From contig NC_041784.1 in NCBI RefSeq assembly GCF_900090045.1, forward strand, positions 1,590,001 to 1,654,000: 64,000 nucleotides of DNA, read 5' to 3'. How positions within the stretch are numbered: the stretch's first letter is position 1; every line of letters starts with the position of its first letter. Positions 1 through 11,935 of the stretch are shown piece by piece. Under the pieces are notes generated by a model. That model saw only the letters and a program-made list of their open reading frames with translations. It did not search any database and was not told the origin of the DNA. The translations under genes were made by a program, and so were the position numbers. The DNA comes from Plasmodium malariae (lineage: Eukaryota > Apicomplexa > Aconoidasida > Haemosporida > Plasmodiidae).

Positions 1-210
1 ATTTATGTATATGTACTTTATTTTATTTTTTTTAAATTAAGATATATCCTGCTCTTGTTTTATTAACCATCCTATTTACAAAAAAAATTAGCTATTATTA
101 TTCGAAACATATTTTTATTTTTTTCCTTTTTTTTGTGCAAGAAATATTCACAGCCGTTTGAACTATTTAAAAAACGAAAATACACGCGCAATTACATGTA
201 TGCGTACATG

Positions 211-244
<34 letters not shown>

Positions 245-682
245 CCCGCTTAGGAGAACAATTTTCCGAAGTGAAAGTTTTACACATCATAATAAAATTC
301 AAAGAGGTATGAAAATCTAATTGTAATTTCTTTTAGGTTAATCCCAATTTTTTCATTCAAACTAACTTATGCAATTACAGCATTTTTCGTCGTTGTTGAA
401 TGTTTGTATGATCATATAGGAAGAACATTTATAGAACAGTAGAATAATACAACATATGAATTTATTTATTTTAAAAAATTAAATGATGCGTAAAAAGTCT
501 TTTTTATGCAAAAAAATTTTTTTTGTTCCCGTATGTACTTATTCCAAAAGGACAAGTAAAGGAATAAGGCACTGAAGGAAAAGAGAAAAATAAGGAAAAA
601 AAGATAAACTAAAAAAAAAATGAAAAGAAAAATGAGATGCGCCGGATAAATACAAGCGTAAAGTGAACATGCCTTTATACGG
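1..682. other. A+T-rich intergenic DNA at window edge
   Basis: No gene recognised. The stretch is low complexity, with a short TATG microsatellite at about 210-242 and A- and T-rich runs. The open frame at 466-747 on the minus strand is mostly Lys/Phe/Leu low complexity. Its upstream part overlaps the C-terminal exon of the next gene in another frame. Probably 3' flanking DNA of the minus-strand gene that ends at 683. Confidence 0.6.
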
Positions 683-1900
683 TTAATCATTGTCTTCTTT
701 TTTGCCCTCCGTTTTGTTCTCCTTTTTATCCTCTTCTTCTTCTTCAAATGAACTAAGTTTAATATAATTCAAAATGGAGGGGCATATGTTATATATATGC
801 TCATTAATTGTTCACTTAAATTTTTTTTTTTTTTTTTTTTTTTTTTGGTACAAGTCGCTAGAGGGGTCTATATAGTTCTTCTTGGAAGCATTTACATTAA
901 GAATGTTCTGTAAATTTAATCTGTAGCTTCTTCTAGTTTGTTTTGTTTCGGGGTATATATCTATGTCTGGCAAGCTAATTTGGGTGTTCATAGAAACAAT
1001 ATAAATGGAGCGTAATGGGATTGCACACATATGCGTATGCGTGTTTATGTATATGTCTATGTATGTGTTTATGTGTGGGTTTATGTATGTGCTTATACTT
1101 ATATATGTTCTTTTTTTTTTTTTTTTTTTTTTCTTTTCTCTTTCAAAAACATAATTTATTTATAATTCAATCACGGCAAAATTTGTTTTTTTTCATGTAT
1201 TTTCACAAATGAGGATTAACAAAAATGTTTACCTTTCTCTGTTAATTTTTACACTCTCCATTTGATTATCTTCTGAGTTGTATTTCTAACAAAAGAGATC
1301 ATTAACAAAAAGAATTTACCATGATATAATTAACCTTCTCTAGATATGTATAGAAGGGGAAAAAATAAGGAAAAAAAAAAAAAAATTCGAAACCTCATTT
1401 GGAACTGTAGTTTTCGTCCATCTTTCGAATAGCTCCTCTTTGTCTTTTTGCTAAAGTATGAGGAGTGATATTTATGCATATACACAATACACGCATACGT
1501 GCATACATACGTGCATACATACTTGCATACATACTTGCATACATACGTGCATACATACTTGCATACATACTTGCATACATACGTGCATACATACGTGCAT
1601 ACATACGTGCATACGTACTTGCATACATAAGTGCATACATACACACATACACATGCATTTACATTTACATTTGCATGTACATATGCAGGCGCATATTCAC
1701 ACACACACAAGCTATATGAAGACTCCACATCATGCATTTCAGACCTTAACCCATTTAACCACGTATTTCTTATTTTTCTTTTTCGTTAATTTAAGTTTAT
1801 TATTCGTTCTTCTGTTGGCAAAATGAAGATTCCATGCTTTTTGTTTTAATTCTCTATCCCCGTTTATAAAGTCGTCCATTAGATCATCTACAGTTTTGTT
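683..1900 (-). CDS. Spliced gene, conserved-looking protein of unknown function (5' end unresolved)
   Basis: Short coding segments join in frame on the minus strand across AG/GT sites. The segments run from about 1900 down to 1745 (contains DDLMDDFINGDRELKQKAW), then about 1449-1393 (contains KEELFERWT), about 1289-1234 (contains QMESVKINRER), about 984-890 (contains LPDIDIYPETKQTRRSY) and a last exon about 789-683 ending in an acidic Glu/Lys-rich tail and TAA. The first intron shown holds a 12-base satellite. Several acceptors are approximate, and the donor at the fourth exon is a choice between GTAAAT at about 890 and later sites. I do not recognise the family. No start codon is assigned; coding-like fragments further upstream, such as one containing YKGWDAYVE near 2830-2860, may be earlier exons. 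The charged, Lys-rich composition fits a nuclear protein, but that is a guess. Confidence 0.5.
1498..1650. repeat. 12-base minisatellite in an intron
   Basis: About thirteen tandem copies of GCATACATACGT, with G/T alternation at the eleventh base (ACGT or ACTT). It lies inside an apparent intron of the minus-strand gene. Because the unit is a multiple of three, it creates long open frames on both strands that are not genes. Confidence 0.9.
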
Positions 1901-2324
1901 TTTGTGAAACTACTACAGTAAAGTTACTTCCCATAAAAAGAACACATGTATGTCCGTACATGTACATATATATGTGTATATAGTATTTGTATATATATAT
2001 ATGTATATATGTATGTGTATATGTGTATATATGTGTGTGCACTTGGGTATATACGCAAAAGATCGTAGCAGCAAAAGTACATGTTAATTGTCTGCTATGT
2101 TAATTTATTTGCTAATTTGTTCTGAAGGTACTTTTTTTTTTGTTGTTTTTTTTTTGTTGTTTTTTTGTTGTTGTTTTTTTGTTGTTGTTTTTTTGTTTGT
2201 TGTTTTTTTTTATTTTATTCTCTTGGAAAAATGAAAAAATAAAATTTTGCAAAAAAGGAAAATCTCGAAATTAGCACTATCGTTTTAAGTGCAACGTAGT
2301 TGCAAGTGTGTGTGTGTATAGGGG

Positions 2325-2355
<31 letters not shown>

Positions 2356-3227
2356 TATGCAAAGTATGTACATATGTACGTCTGTATGTTTTTTTTTTTT
2401 TTTTTTTTTTTTTTTTATTGTGTTTCCTTATATTTAAGTGCTCTACACATAACATGTGCTAGAAATCGCACAATTATAAAGACTTTTTCAAGTTGTATAA
2501 ATTCTCAAAAATGTAATAATAATGATACTGTTGTAAGAAGTTTAAAATAAAAAAAGATAAATGTTTAGCTGTGAAGAATACTACTTTGGGCGTATGGAAA
2601 ATATGGTTGGACTTAACCACTGCTTTTAAGATATGGTATTTTTCCATACTCTTAAAATTTTTAAAATTCGAAAATTTGTGTAAATTTTGAAAAAATATTC
2701 AATATCAAGTAGGTATAATGAAGAAGAAATAAAAGACTAGTATTTTTCCTGGTAGCTATAAAATTATCTCATTCATGGAGAGGAAAAAACACGAGAATGT
2801 ATTCTTAACGAATCTCTTCAATTTGTCTATTCACCAAATCTCTATTACCTCAACATATGCATCCCAACCTTTGTACTTCCTAATCTTTATGCTACTATAT
2901 TTTTTTTTTTTTTTTTTTTTTTTCCCTCTATATATACTGTTCCTTAGTAACCTTTTCCTCTTCCTCTTCCTCACAAGGTACGAGACCCATTTGTACTCGT
3001 TCACGTTATGGATAAATTATAAAATGGGTAAGATAGGGGAATGGATGAAGAGGAAGAGGAAAAGGAGTATAAGGTTTTTTGTTGTGCGCTAAATTTTATT
3101 CCTTGCTTTTTTGTTTATACAACGCTTAATGGAAGAGTGAAATTTTGAAGGAGTTAATTTTCATTTTTCACTTTTGGTTCGACTATATTCTTTTTTTTTT
3201 CCATTTTGTGTATATATTTTTTTCAAC

Positions 3228-3365
3228 TTTGGCGTATTTATTTTTTTCAACTTTGGCGTATTTATTTTTTTCAACTTTGGCGTATTTATTTTTTTCAACT
3301 TTGGTGTATTTATTTATTTCAACTTTGGTGTATTTATTTATTTCAACTATGCTGTATTTATCTTT
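3228..3365. repeat. 24-base minisatellite
   Basis: Six to seven tandem copies of a unit close to TATTTTTTTCAACTTTGGCG plus a TATT spacer. The last copies drift (GGTG, TATTTATT). The unit is a multiple of three, so several frames stay open; no gene is inferred. Confidence 0.9.
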
Positions 3366-3549
3366 TCTTTTCCGCACCTACTCTTTTCTTATGACCAATT
3401 AAGGATTAAAATAAAATTTTCGTATTTTCTCATTCCATGTAAAGTATTGAAAAGAGGACGAATGAGTGGTATATGCACATGTAATATGTAGGAGTAGGAA
3501 CAGAAACGCAAAAGAGCATGGACAGATAAATAAAAGGCAATGAGTAGTA

Positions 3550-3622
3550 AATAAAGCAGATATAATAAAGCAGATATAATAAAGCAGATGTAATAAAGCA
3601 GATATAATAAAGCAGATATAAC
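3550..3622. repeat. 15-base tandem repeat
   Basis: About five copies of TAAAGCAGATATAA, one with a G substitution, lie about 80 bases upstream of the proposed start of the ORC4-like gene, so they fall in its promoter or 5' leader. Confidence 0.8.
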
Positions 3623-3704
3623 GGGTGAAGCAAACTTAACAAATAGGAAAAACGAAAATTTGAAATAGCACTACACGAAAGGAAACACAAAGAATGTTCA
3701 TAAA

Positions 3705-6327
3705 ATGATTTCAAAAAATGGAATACGGTTGAGCAGGGGTAATAAGTTTATTGGATTGAATATTACTAAGGATCATTTTTTTTTTTTTTTTTTTTAAATA
3801 TGCTCATAAATATAGTACAAATGCAACACAAAGGAAAATAATTGAACACAACAAAAGTTTTGACGACAAATGGAAGAGTATAATTAGAAAGGATTATATA
3901 AAAAGAATTGCTAACATATTTGAAAAGGGAAACAAAAATGGAAGAGAGCTAAAAAACGGAGTTCACAACTGCTGCTACTTTGTTCTAGGTGCAGAAGGGG
4001 TGGGGAAGAGATTCTTTATCAACAAATCGAAGGAGAAATTTTTGCGTGGTCAGATGGAGAGCTTGTCACTGAAGGAAAAAACAAATAACAGGAGGAGCAG
4101 CAGTAGTAGTGGTAGTAGTGGTAGTAGTAGTGGTAGTAGTAGTGGTAGTAGTGGTAGTAGTAGTGGTAGTAGTAGTGGTAGTAGTGGTAGTAGTAGTGGT
4201 AGCCGTAGCATCGGTGCAATAAAAAAGAAGTGCATATTTTTTGAGTACGACTTCCAGGCATTCAACGAGTGCAAGGACGCAGTATCGTTTCCCCTGAAAC
4301 TGCACTACATAGAAAATTATTTAAGGCATAAATTATTAAAAGAGGTCAACAATGATATTACCTTTAAAAATGTTGAGCTGAAGGATATATATGAAGAACT
4401 TGTAGTTTATAAAAATAAGGGTTTGTTATATTCAAAAATTTCGCGATTTTTTGTACACATTTTAAAGAATCCTCGAATGTATGATTTTTTCAATGATCAT
4501 GATAGGAGAGTAATAGAATCTTTTCTTCCCTATTTGGAAATAAAACAATTTGACTATAAACAGTTTGATACATTTTTAAAAATATTATTACAAAAATTAA
4601 ATGTAACATGTTTTTGTAATTACCTAAATGAGTTTAGTGCATTTTTATATTTTTTTAAAATGATGGCTGATTATGAAGAAAGAGAATATTATATAAAAAA
4701 TTCAAATAATATTCTTGTGGACAACTATTCAGATGGGTTGTATATATATAGCTATTTCTTATCCATTATAAAATTGTTGGAAGTGAAATATTCATACAAT
4801 TTTTATTTTATCTTTTTCAATTTCAATTTGTTCTTAGTAAGTAACCAACCAGTGAGAAATTTCCATTTCTTTGTAAATTTTTTAATTGAAAATATGTACA
4901 CATATAATATACCTGTAATTATTCATTCGGTAAAAAATCTTGAAATGATGAAAGCTATTTTTATTTATAATAATTTGCTGTTAAAGTGTTTACTCAATGG
5001 TGAGGATAACCCTACCCCATCTATGTCAAAATCGGTTTTGTCTTCTTCCAACCCGAGAGTTAGAACACCCAAAGAAAGAAGACAAATACCTGGTTTCCTC
5101 CAAAACAGTAATAATAGTGGACCAAACTGTTCGGATGGGTATTCACCCAAATTGGTTAATGAAATGATGTCGAAACTGCATGAAGGAGAGCGTTACCAAG
5201 GTATGAGTAATACAACCATCAAGCATAGCTGTACTGATGACAGAATTTATAATGAAAAAGAAGTATGCGCAAAAGTTATGGGGGAAAAAAGATGTAATAA
5301 CAAAGTACAACATGGAACAAGTAAGGAGTATATAGAAAATTTACAAAATGGAGAAGAAGTAAGTAGTAATAATAGCAATCGTATAAACTACTCCCAGTAC
5401 CAATATCTTTATAACGGTTTATCGAAGGAAGAACTGGAAAATTATGTACTGATAAAGAATAACCTAATAGAAATAGACGAAATGCCATATGATATGGTTA
5501 ACTGTCTTCTGATGCCAAGTTTTGTAATAAATGAAGATATAAGTAAATGTATATATACCATGATCGGTGGTAATGTACATTTAATTAAAATAATTTGCAA
5601 AGGATTAGACAAAATAAATAATGAACTTAATAACGATGTAAAATTGATAGAAGAAATCGAAGAGGAGAAAAAACAAAACATTATTTACGACATGGATGAG
5701 GAGCAGGAATTTAATAGATACAATTCCATAGAAGAAATAATGAAACATAAAAAAGTGGAGCACCAAAAAATATTTTTAAAAAATATCCATCAGAACGTTT
5801 TACATACATTTATATTAGATTTTGAGCAAAGGATTATTAACTTTTTTAGCTTACCCAATATTGAGAAAATGAAGAGAGACTATCCTGAGGGTGCTAAAGG
5901 TGAAAACAAAGGTGTCCAATGGAATGATGATGGTGGTCCTAAAGTCAATCAAGACGAACGAAGTCCAAATGATTGTGGAAAAGCGCAAGGGAACACAAAG
6001 ACAGGGCTAACCCTCGTGCAGTTCTATTTCACCATTTTTGAAGTGATTCGACATTTTATAAAGAAGAAAAAAGTGTTTTGTAAAAATATTATAAATCTGA
6101 ACAATCCTGTCCTTCTAGGTCTTATAGATGTTAATATAATACATTACAATTATGAAAATAAATACCTAGAATTAACTAATCACTTCTATGAAATCTTATT
6201 ATTAAATTATATCGATTTTAAATATAAACAGTTGCCCTTAAAATTTAGAGTGCAGTATAATGTTAACTATTTTCTAAATTATAAAATTATACAGCATGAA
6301 TACAACCTAATAGAATCGCATATGTGA
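3705..6327 (+). CDS. ORC4-like AAA+ protein (putative origin recognition complex subunit)
   Basis: Best model has exon 1 at 3705-3745 and exon 2 at 3816-6327, giving 850 residues. The 70-base intron starts GTTTAT, carries TACTAAG and a 20-base T-tract, and ends ATATAG. Without splicing, the T-tract puts the ATG out of frame. A P-loop-like GAEGVGKR sits near residues 72-79. A segment with IFFNFNLF and then NIPVIIHSVKNLEMMKAIF lies near 340-385, where ORC4 has its Walker B strand, sensor strand and helix. The C-terminal 110 residues resemble the ORC4 winged-helix tail, with a helix, then NNPVLLGLIDVNII, then a hydrophobic end. Two inserts are unstructured: a Ser-Gly run near residues 100-140 and a charged loop near 425-560. 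ORC4 helps load the replicative helicase at origins. The acidic Walker B residues are absent and Lys is followed by Arg, so ATP hydrolysis is unlikely. The family call rests on pattern, not a search. Confidence 0.5.
4100..4206 (+). repeat. Coding Ser/Gly trinucleotide repeat
   Basis: AGT and GGT codons alternate as SSG and SSSG blocks inside the ORC4-like gene. The frame is kept because the unit is three bases. The protein segment is a flexible linker between the P-loop and the rest of the ATPase-like region. Confidence 0.9.
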
Positions 6328-6367
6328 AGTTACAAAATGTTTCGAAAAAATAATGAAATAATATACA

Positions 6368-6612
6368 TTAAATTATATTAAAATAAATTATATTAAAATA
6401 AATTATATTAAAATAAATTATATTAAAATAAATTATATTAAAATAAATTATATTAAAATAAATTATATTAAAATAAATTATATTAAAATATATTATATTA
6501 AAATATATTATATTAAAATATATTATATTAAAATATATTATATTAAAATATATTATATTAAAATATATTATATTAAAATATATTATATTAAAATATATCA
6601 TATTAAAATAAA
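6368..6612. repeat. 15-base A+T-only minisatellite between convergent genes
   Basis: About sixteen copies of TTATATTAAAATAAA, changing to TTATATTAAAATATA in the second half, begin about 40 bases after the ORC4-like stop codon. The switch between the two variants near 6488 shows block expansion. The open frame on the minus strand (YFNII repeated) is a by-product of the 15-base period. Confidence 0.9.
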
Positions 6613-6968
6613 AAAAATATTATTATTCTAAAAATAACTTGTTATACATAACTATTTTAACAAATTACATGCACACTTCTTACTCCTGGACGAAATGTTT
6701 ATTAAAATGGATTTGTTTCGGCAAACTTATTCTTCCTCAATTAAGTGAGGAAAGCTTACAACTTCTTCTATGTCCTTTCTGTATAGAATTGAGCAAAGAT
6801 ATAATAATACGTGTAAGGGATAAAATATGTTTGCTTGTTCGCTTTTTATTGAAGAACTGTACATCGTTTATTATACGTATGTAATGTGCGTATATACTGT
6901 GCGCATATATTATACGTGTACATTTTACATGTACATATATGGGTGTGTTTGCCCTTGTTAACTTTTCT
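6613..6968. other. Intergenic DNA between convergent genes
   Basis: Holds an 81-codon plus-strand frame at 6639-6884 with no recognised similarity. It is slightly richer in G+C than the flanks. It may be 3' untranslated DNA of PIG-A or of the ORC4-like gene. I see no convincing gene. Confidence 0.4.
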
Positions 6969-9616
6969 CTACCTGGGCTTAAGCCACTCCAGCAGCTGAC
7001 AGTATATGTAACTTAACATTATTAGGATAATATAAACTTTACCTTGAATAAAGGGGAAGGAAAAAAAAAAAAAAAGAAAAAAAAAAAATGAACAAATTAG
7101 CACAACGAATTAGGCCAACATATTGTCACAATAAATTAGCACAAGTTAGGGTCAAAAAAGGATGAAGATACACCGCTTTGTTTGAAGTATATGTACAGCT
7201 CCTTTAGAGCACTTCGTCCGTTTCACTCGTTTCAATTCGGCCATTTCGATCATTTCGATCATTTTGTGTAGTTTTAATTTATTTCAGTGCGTTTCCCCTT
7301 CCGCTCCTTTCCTTTTCTTACTAAAGACAGTGTTGATGTTATATATTTTTCGGATCCTACTTAGGATTGTGTTATTTGCGTACGATAAAACGTCCATGTA
7401 TACCTTTTCCTGTGGTAAAGCATAAATTAAACTAGAATGAAGCGGAATAAAACATTTTAACAAACTGACCAATTTGAAAATTTTCTGCACTACAAATGTA
7501 TCACAATATCATGATAAATATGTGTATGTATATATATATGGATGTATATACACATAAGCTCACATAAATAAAACTGCATTTATTATATGTATAACACGTA
7601 CTGTCTTATCAGCGACCTTTTCCCATGAGTACATTTTAGTTAGCTAAATAGGAAAAAAAAAAAAAAAAAAATTAATTACAAATTGGTAATTACTAACTAC
7701 GAAGTACTAATTACTAACTACGAAGTACTAATTACTAACTACGAAGTACTAATTACTAACTACGAAGTACTAATTACTAACTACGAAGTACTAATTACTA
7801 ACTACGAAGTACTAATTACTAACTACGAAGTACTAATTACTAACTACGAAGTACTAATTACTAATTGCGAACTACTAATTACTAACTACGAACTACTAAT
7901 TACTAACCACTAATTACTAACTGCTAACCACTATGTGCATCTCTACCATGCAAAATATAAAGCACGTGCAGCGGAACAAATAAAGCGAACTTACCCTCTC
8001 GTGAAATGCATTCGAGTCAACACCCTTCACCATATCCAAAGCAATATCAACTGCTTTACATAAATCGATATGATTAGGTTTTGACAATATCATCATATCA
8101 TGCGGTAATACTTCCGATATACCTCCTACATCAGTTGAGATAACAAGTAAACCACAACTAGCTGCTTCAATAATAGCTATACAAAAAGCCTCAGTTAAAG
8201 AAGCATTTAAAAATATATGTCCTGTTTGTAAAACATTTTTTACTTTATTTTGTTTTACTTTTCCTAACAATACAACAGAATTATGTAGATGATATTTTTC
8301 TCTCATTTCTTCTAATAGTACTCTCTTTGGTCCATTACCTCCAATAATAAATTTTATAAAAGGGTATTTCTTACATATTAAAGGAATAACCTTAACAATT
8401 AGATCAATTCCTTTTCTATATGTTAATCTACTTATGACTATAATATTAATTCTAGGATATTTGGGTCTTTTATTAATGCATGGAATAAATTTCTTTGTGT
8501 CAAGTGCATTACCTATTACTGATGTTTTATATGGATTTATTTCTGTTCGCAAAACCAAATTTTCACGATTTGTATGAGAAACACATATAATATGATCGAC
8601 ATCATTTATGCAATATTTTAATAATTTATTAACATGTATACATCCCTTATCTGAAAAACTGTACAATGAATGGTCGGTATATATCGTCTTTAATCCCAGC
8701 GATTTTGCGTGAAGGATGAACTGGTGCGCCAGACAGGACGTTGCCTACTTAGGGAAGTAAAACTTCTTTCACTTGCACATACGTATACACACATGCGTTC
8801 ATATACATATAGGCTCACACACACATGCGTACATACACATATAGGCTCACACACACACACACACGCGTACATACACATATAGGCTCACACACACGTACAT
8901 ACATATATAGGCTTATACATACACTAAATACACATTGGAGCTCATAAATGAAAAATGACCAAACCTGATGCCCATGGACAATGTCAACCTTTTCCCTATA
9001 TAAAATATTTCTACACAATGGCAAAGTGCCAATTATATTCGGAAATGTTACAACATCCATGTAAGTTTCCAAAGGTAAATAATACACTTTTATTCCATTA
9101 CCCATCCATCTTACACCATTCCTATTATTATAGCAGTGAGTTACTACTATTACTTTAAATCCTGAAAAATTTGTAAGCAGATATCACATGCCATTTTTAA
9201 CAGCTTCCCCTTTTAAATCAAATACTGCTCTGTATGTTCATATTCATAAAATTTAGTACGTGCACATATATATATATATATATATATATCCAGTTGCGCA
9301 GGACGTACCTTTGCTTTTATTTGTTTTAGTGTTATTTAATTTTATTTAATTTTATCTTAATTTCATTTTACATATTTTAATTATGTCTTTTTCCAGCTTC
9401 TTTTCATTTTTTCTTTTTCAGCTTATGTGTATTACCTTTCTTTATTAAGTGCTTGGATAATTCAAATATATGTGTTTCTATTCCTCCTAAATTTGGGTAA
9501 AAAAAATCACTTACCATACAAATACAACACTTTCTCTCCTTTTTATAAATATCGTTTTTTTCGTTTTTTCCATTTTTTCCTTTGTCTGTACTATATTGCT
9601 TTTCTGTACATTCCAT
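6969..9616 (-). CDS. PIGA: PIG-A, catalytic subunit of GPI-GlcNAc transferase
   Basis: Transfers GlcNAc from UDP-GlcNAc to phosphatidylinositol on the cytoplasmic face of the ER, the first step of GPI-anchor synthesis. Six exons: 9616-9436, 9161-8965, 8744-7995, 7643-7602, 7409-7322 and 7042-6969, all GT/AG and phase-compatible, giving 443 residues (human PIG-A 484). Exon 1 has [17 protein letters not shown], the glycosyltransferase family 4 N-terminal motif with the donor-binding glycines. Exon 2 has [11 protein letters not shown], exon 3 has [13 protein letters not shown] and the GT-B C-terminal half with [11 protein letters not shown] and an [19 protein letters not shown] acceptor/donor loop. 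The tiny exon 4 encodes [11 protein letters not shown], matching human YTWRNVAERT, and exon 5 continues EKVY. The last exon carries one membrane helix ending EWLKPR, as in PIG-A. GPI anchors hold the major merozoite surface proteins of Plasmodium. Exon edges were read by eye; family assignment is strong. Confidence 0.92.
7683..7925. repeat. 21-base minisatellite inside PIG-A intron 3
   Basis: About eleven copies of TACTAATTACTAACTACGAAG. The first eight or so are identical; the last ones degrade (CGAACTAC, CCAC). The array fills most of the 351-base intron between exons 3 and 4 of PIG-A. The plus-strand open frame it creates (ITNYEVL repeated) is not a gene. Confidence 0.95.
8770..8925. repeat. 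Imperfect 28-34-base repeat with CA runs in PIG-A intron 2
   Basis: Four copies of a block close to ACATATAGGCTCACACACAC followed by a variable CGTACATAC segment, in the intron between exons 2 and 3 of PIG-A. The overlapping minus-strand frames rich in Cys and Val come from this repeat. Confidence 0.8.
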
Positions 9617-11156
9617 TGTTCAATCCAGAGTGAATATCCCCTTTTTTTTTTTTTTTTTTTGTGAACTCTATGTATTGTAACTAGTATTAATATTAGAATA
9701 GTAAAAGAGATTTGTCGTTTCCATTTGGTCAGACAAGAATGTAGATGTGTATACTTTTATGTAAGTATAATGTACACGTGCTCAACTCAAATAAACTTGA
9801 GCACCAAAAATATAGAGTAAATCTACGAATAGGGTTTTTGCCTTCTTCCTTTTGCACTTTTCAAAGGTACAAAATAATATAATTTTTCAATTTAAAACGA
9901 GATCCTTAAAATTTTCAAAAGATTTTATTATCCAAACATGGCAAATGCAAATACGTTTGTGTGTATTCTAATTCGCTCAACCTTTCAACTGTTTCTTTTT
10001 TTTCTTTGCCTTTTCGTTCTTATTTCATTTTAATTTACAGCTGTAGCTATTATACCTGAGTAAAAGGGAATAACATTCGAAAAAAAAAAAAAATAATTTT
10101 GTTACCTGTACATAATTGGAACTATGATATGGACATATAAGCATAGATATATGCATATATATGTATACATGTATACATAATAGTGATATGTCCCTTCTCA
10201 TTTTTGAGCCTTCAGAAGGAGTATTCTTTAAAATACTACCCCCAATTGTATATTTATTTTTTATAAACGTTTAAAAATTAAGGAAAAATTGTATATAGGA
10301 ATGTCAAACCTTGGGTAATAACAAAAAAATAAAACAAAAAATTGAGTACGAAATTGATAAAAATACCATATATGCGGGGAATAATTTTTATTTTATTTTA
10401 TTTTATTCTATTCTATTTTTTTTTTCCCCCTTTTATGCTATCTTAAAAACTGTGTTAAGCAGTAAGCCTCAGCGTGCAAATAAGTACATTTTGTTGTAAT
10501 CGTTCACGTATGTGAAATTTGTTGGATATATATATATATATAAATGTAAGCACATGTGTTGTGTACTTCGTTTTTTTAGCCCGAACACTTAAAATAAGAA
10601 AAAATAAAATTGTGCATTTTTATAATTAAATTACACAAATAATTAAAGAAAAAGGCAATAAAGTGTGTTATAAAATATGATTAAAAATATAATGAAAAAG
10701 GAATAAAAAAAAAAAAATAAGAAGAAATAATACGGTTTTAGTAAATTCAGCTAAAAAATTAACATAGTAATAAAAATACTAATGATAAGATAATAACAAT
10801 AAAAAAGTTTTAGCAGTAAAACTACCTTTTGAAAAAGATGTACATAAATATATATTTATATATGTGCATGTATAATATATGTGTATATATATTTATATTT
10901 ATATATGATACAATAGTGTAAATATACAACAGAAACCTTGGAAGCAATTAAAAAAAATGATCAGTAAAAAAATCAATAAAATAAGAGAACAAAATAAATA
11001 AAATATTTAACCAAATATAACAGTAATTTAAAATTACACAGAAAACAACGGTAATAAAACAAGTATAAGTGCATATGAATATTTTAATCTTTTAATTTAT
11101 CTTGTTTTGTTTTACTTTTTTGAAGATATATTAAATAAGGAAAAAAGGGATCTTAT

Positions 11157-11187
<31 letters not shown>

Positions 11188-11264
11188 TGCTTGATAAACA
11201 TAACTCTAATACACATATAAAAATATGCGCTCATGTAGAATATTTCTTAAGAAGTAAAATACTT
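9617..11264. other. Intergenic DNA between PIG-A and DER1
   Basis: PIG-A starts at the left edge and reads away, so this should hold its promoter and leader, with the 3' flank of DER1 at the right. Contains T- and A-tracts (9642-9660, 10081-10093, 11157-11181) and (TA)n runs at 10530-10543 and 10848-10905. No convincing gene; the frame at 10311-10499 ends in low complexity. Confidence 0.6.
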
Positions 11265-11489
11265 TCAACTATCGCCTAGTCTTACACCTCTTCCAATGAA
11301 AACTCTTCTGCTCGTTCCACTACTGTTCGTCGTTCTTGGGCTATTAATATTTCTGTACCCATATCTCGAGAAATTACCTCTTATTCCTTGACTTATGCGA
11401 AATTCTCGCAACTTCATCATTATCTTGTCAAATATTTGTGGAGTCTTTTCTAACAAATTTGGACCACCTGAACAAATAAAAAATAAAAA

Positions 11490-11525
<36 letters not shown>

Positions 11526-11893
11526 CCATTATGTTAAGGTAAAAAAAAAAAAAAACATTTACATGAACAGTTCAGAATAAATTTTTTGTTAATGCAAGAA
11601 CATTTTTTTGTAATACCCTCTCTTGGAAGAAGTTCCCTAAAAAAATAGTACATATGTCCTGATAATAAGCCCATAATGTCAATCCATATGGACTGTCCCA
11701 TAATAAAATGTAAAAAGATTAAAGCGAAAGGTAACTGATACCCTTTTACAGTAAAGAAATAAATCGAAACCTGACTCCATGCCTCTCTCCTAGACCAATA
11801 ATATATTATTGCAAATAAAAGAGAATTTCCCAAAAATGGATAACCTACAAAATGGATAAAATAAAGGAGTGGTTTTGGCCTTTATGCATGGTA

Positions 11894-11935
<42 letters not shown>

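Larger units (their letters stand above)
1911..3704. other. Intergenic or unresolved 5' region with simple repeats
   Basis: Holds (T)nG runs at 2131-2210, a (TA)n run at 2325-2350, a T-tract at 2391-2416 and a T-tract near 2900. Three short coding-like segments appear on the minus strand: a 57-residue frame at 2474-2647 starting MEKYHILKAVVKS, a segment with YKGWDAYVE followed by GTAATA near 2830-2860, and a short frame starting MGLVPCEEEEEEK near 2985. They may be upstream exons of the gene ending at 683, but I could not join them in frame. Confidence 0.4.

Noticed and set aside
1330..1826. Several overlapping frames on both strands with Cys/Met/Val or His/Thr/Cys repeats
   Set aside because: Caused by the 12-base satellite in an intron.
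6368..6601. 77-codon frame YFNII repeated
   Set aside because: Pure 15-base A+T satellite; not coding.
7683..7913. 76-codon frame ITNYEVL repeated; also a CRISPR-like look
   Set aside because: It is a head-to-tail intronic minisatellite without spacers, in a eukaryotic gene.
7683..7925. Many TACTAAC motifs, the yeast branch-point sequence
   Set aside because: They are on the plus strand, while the gene is transcribed from the minus strand, so they are not in the pre-mRNA in that form.
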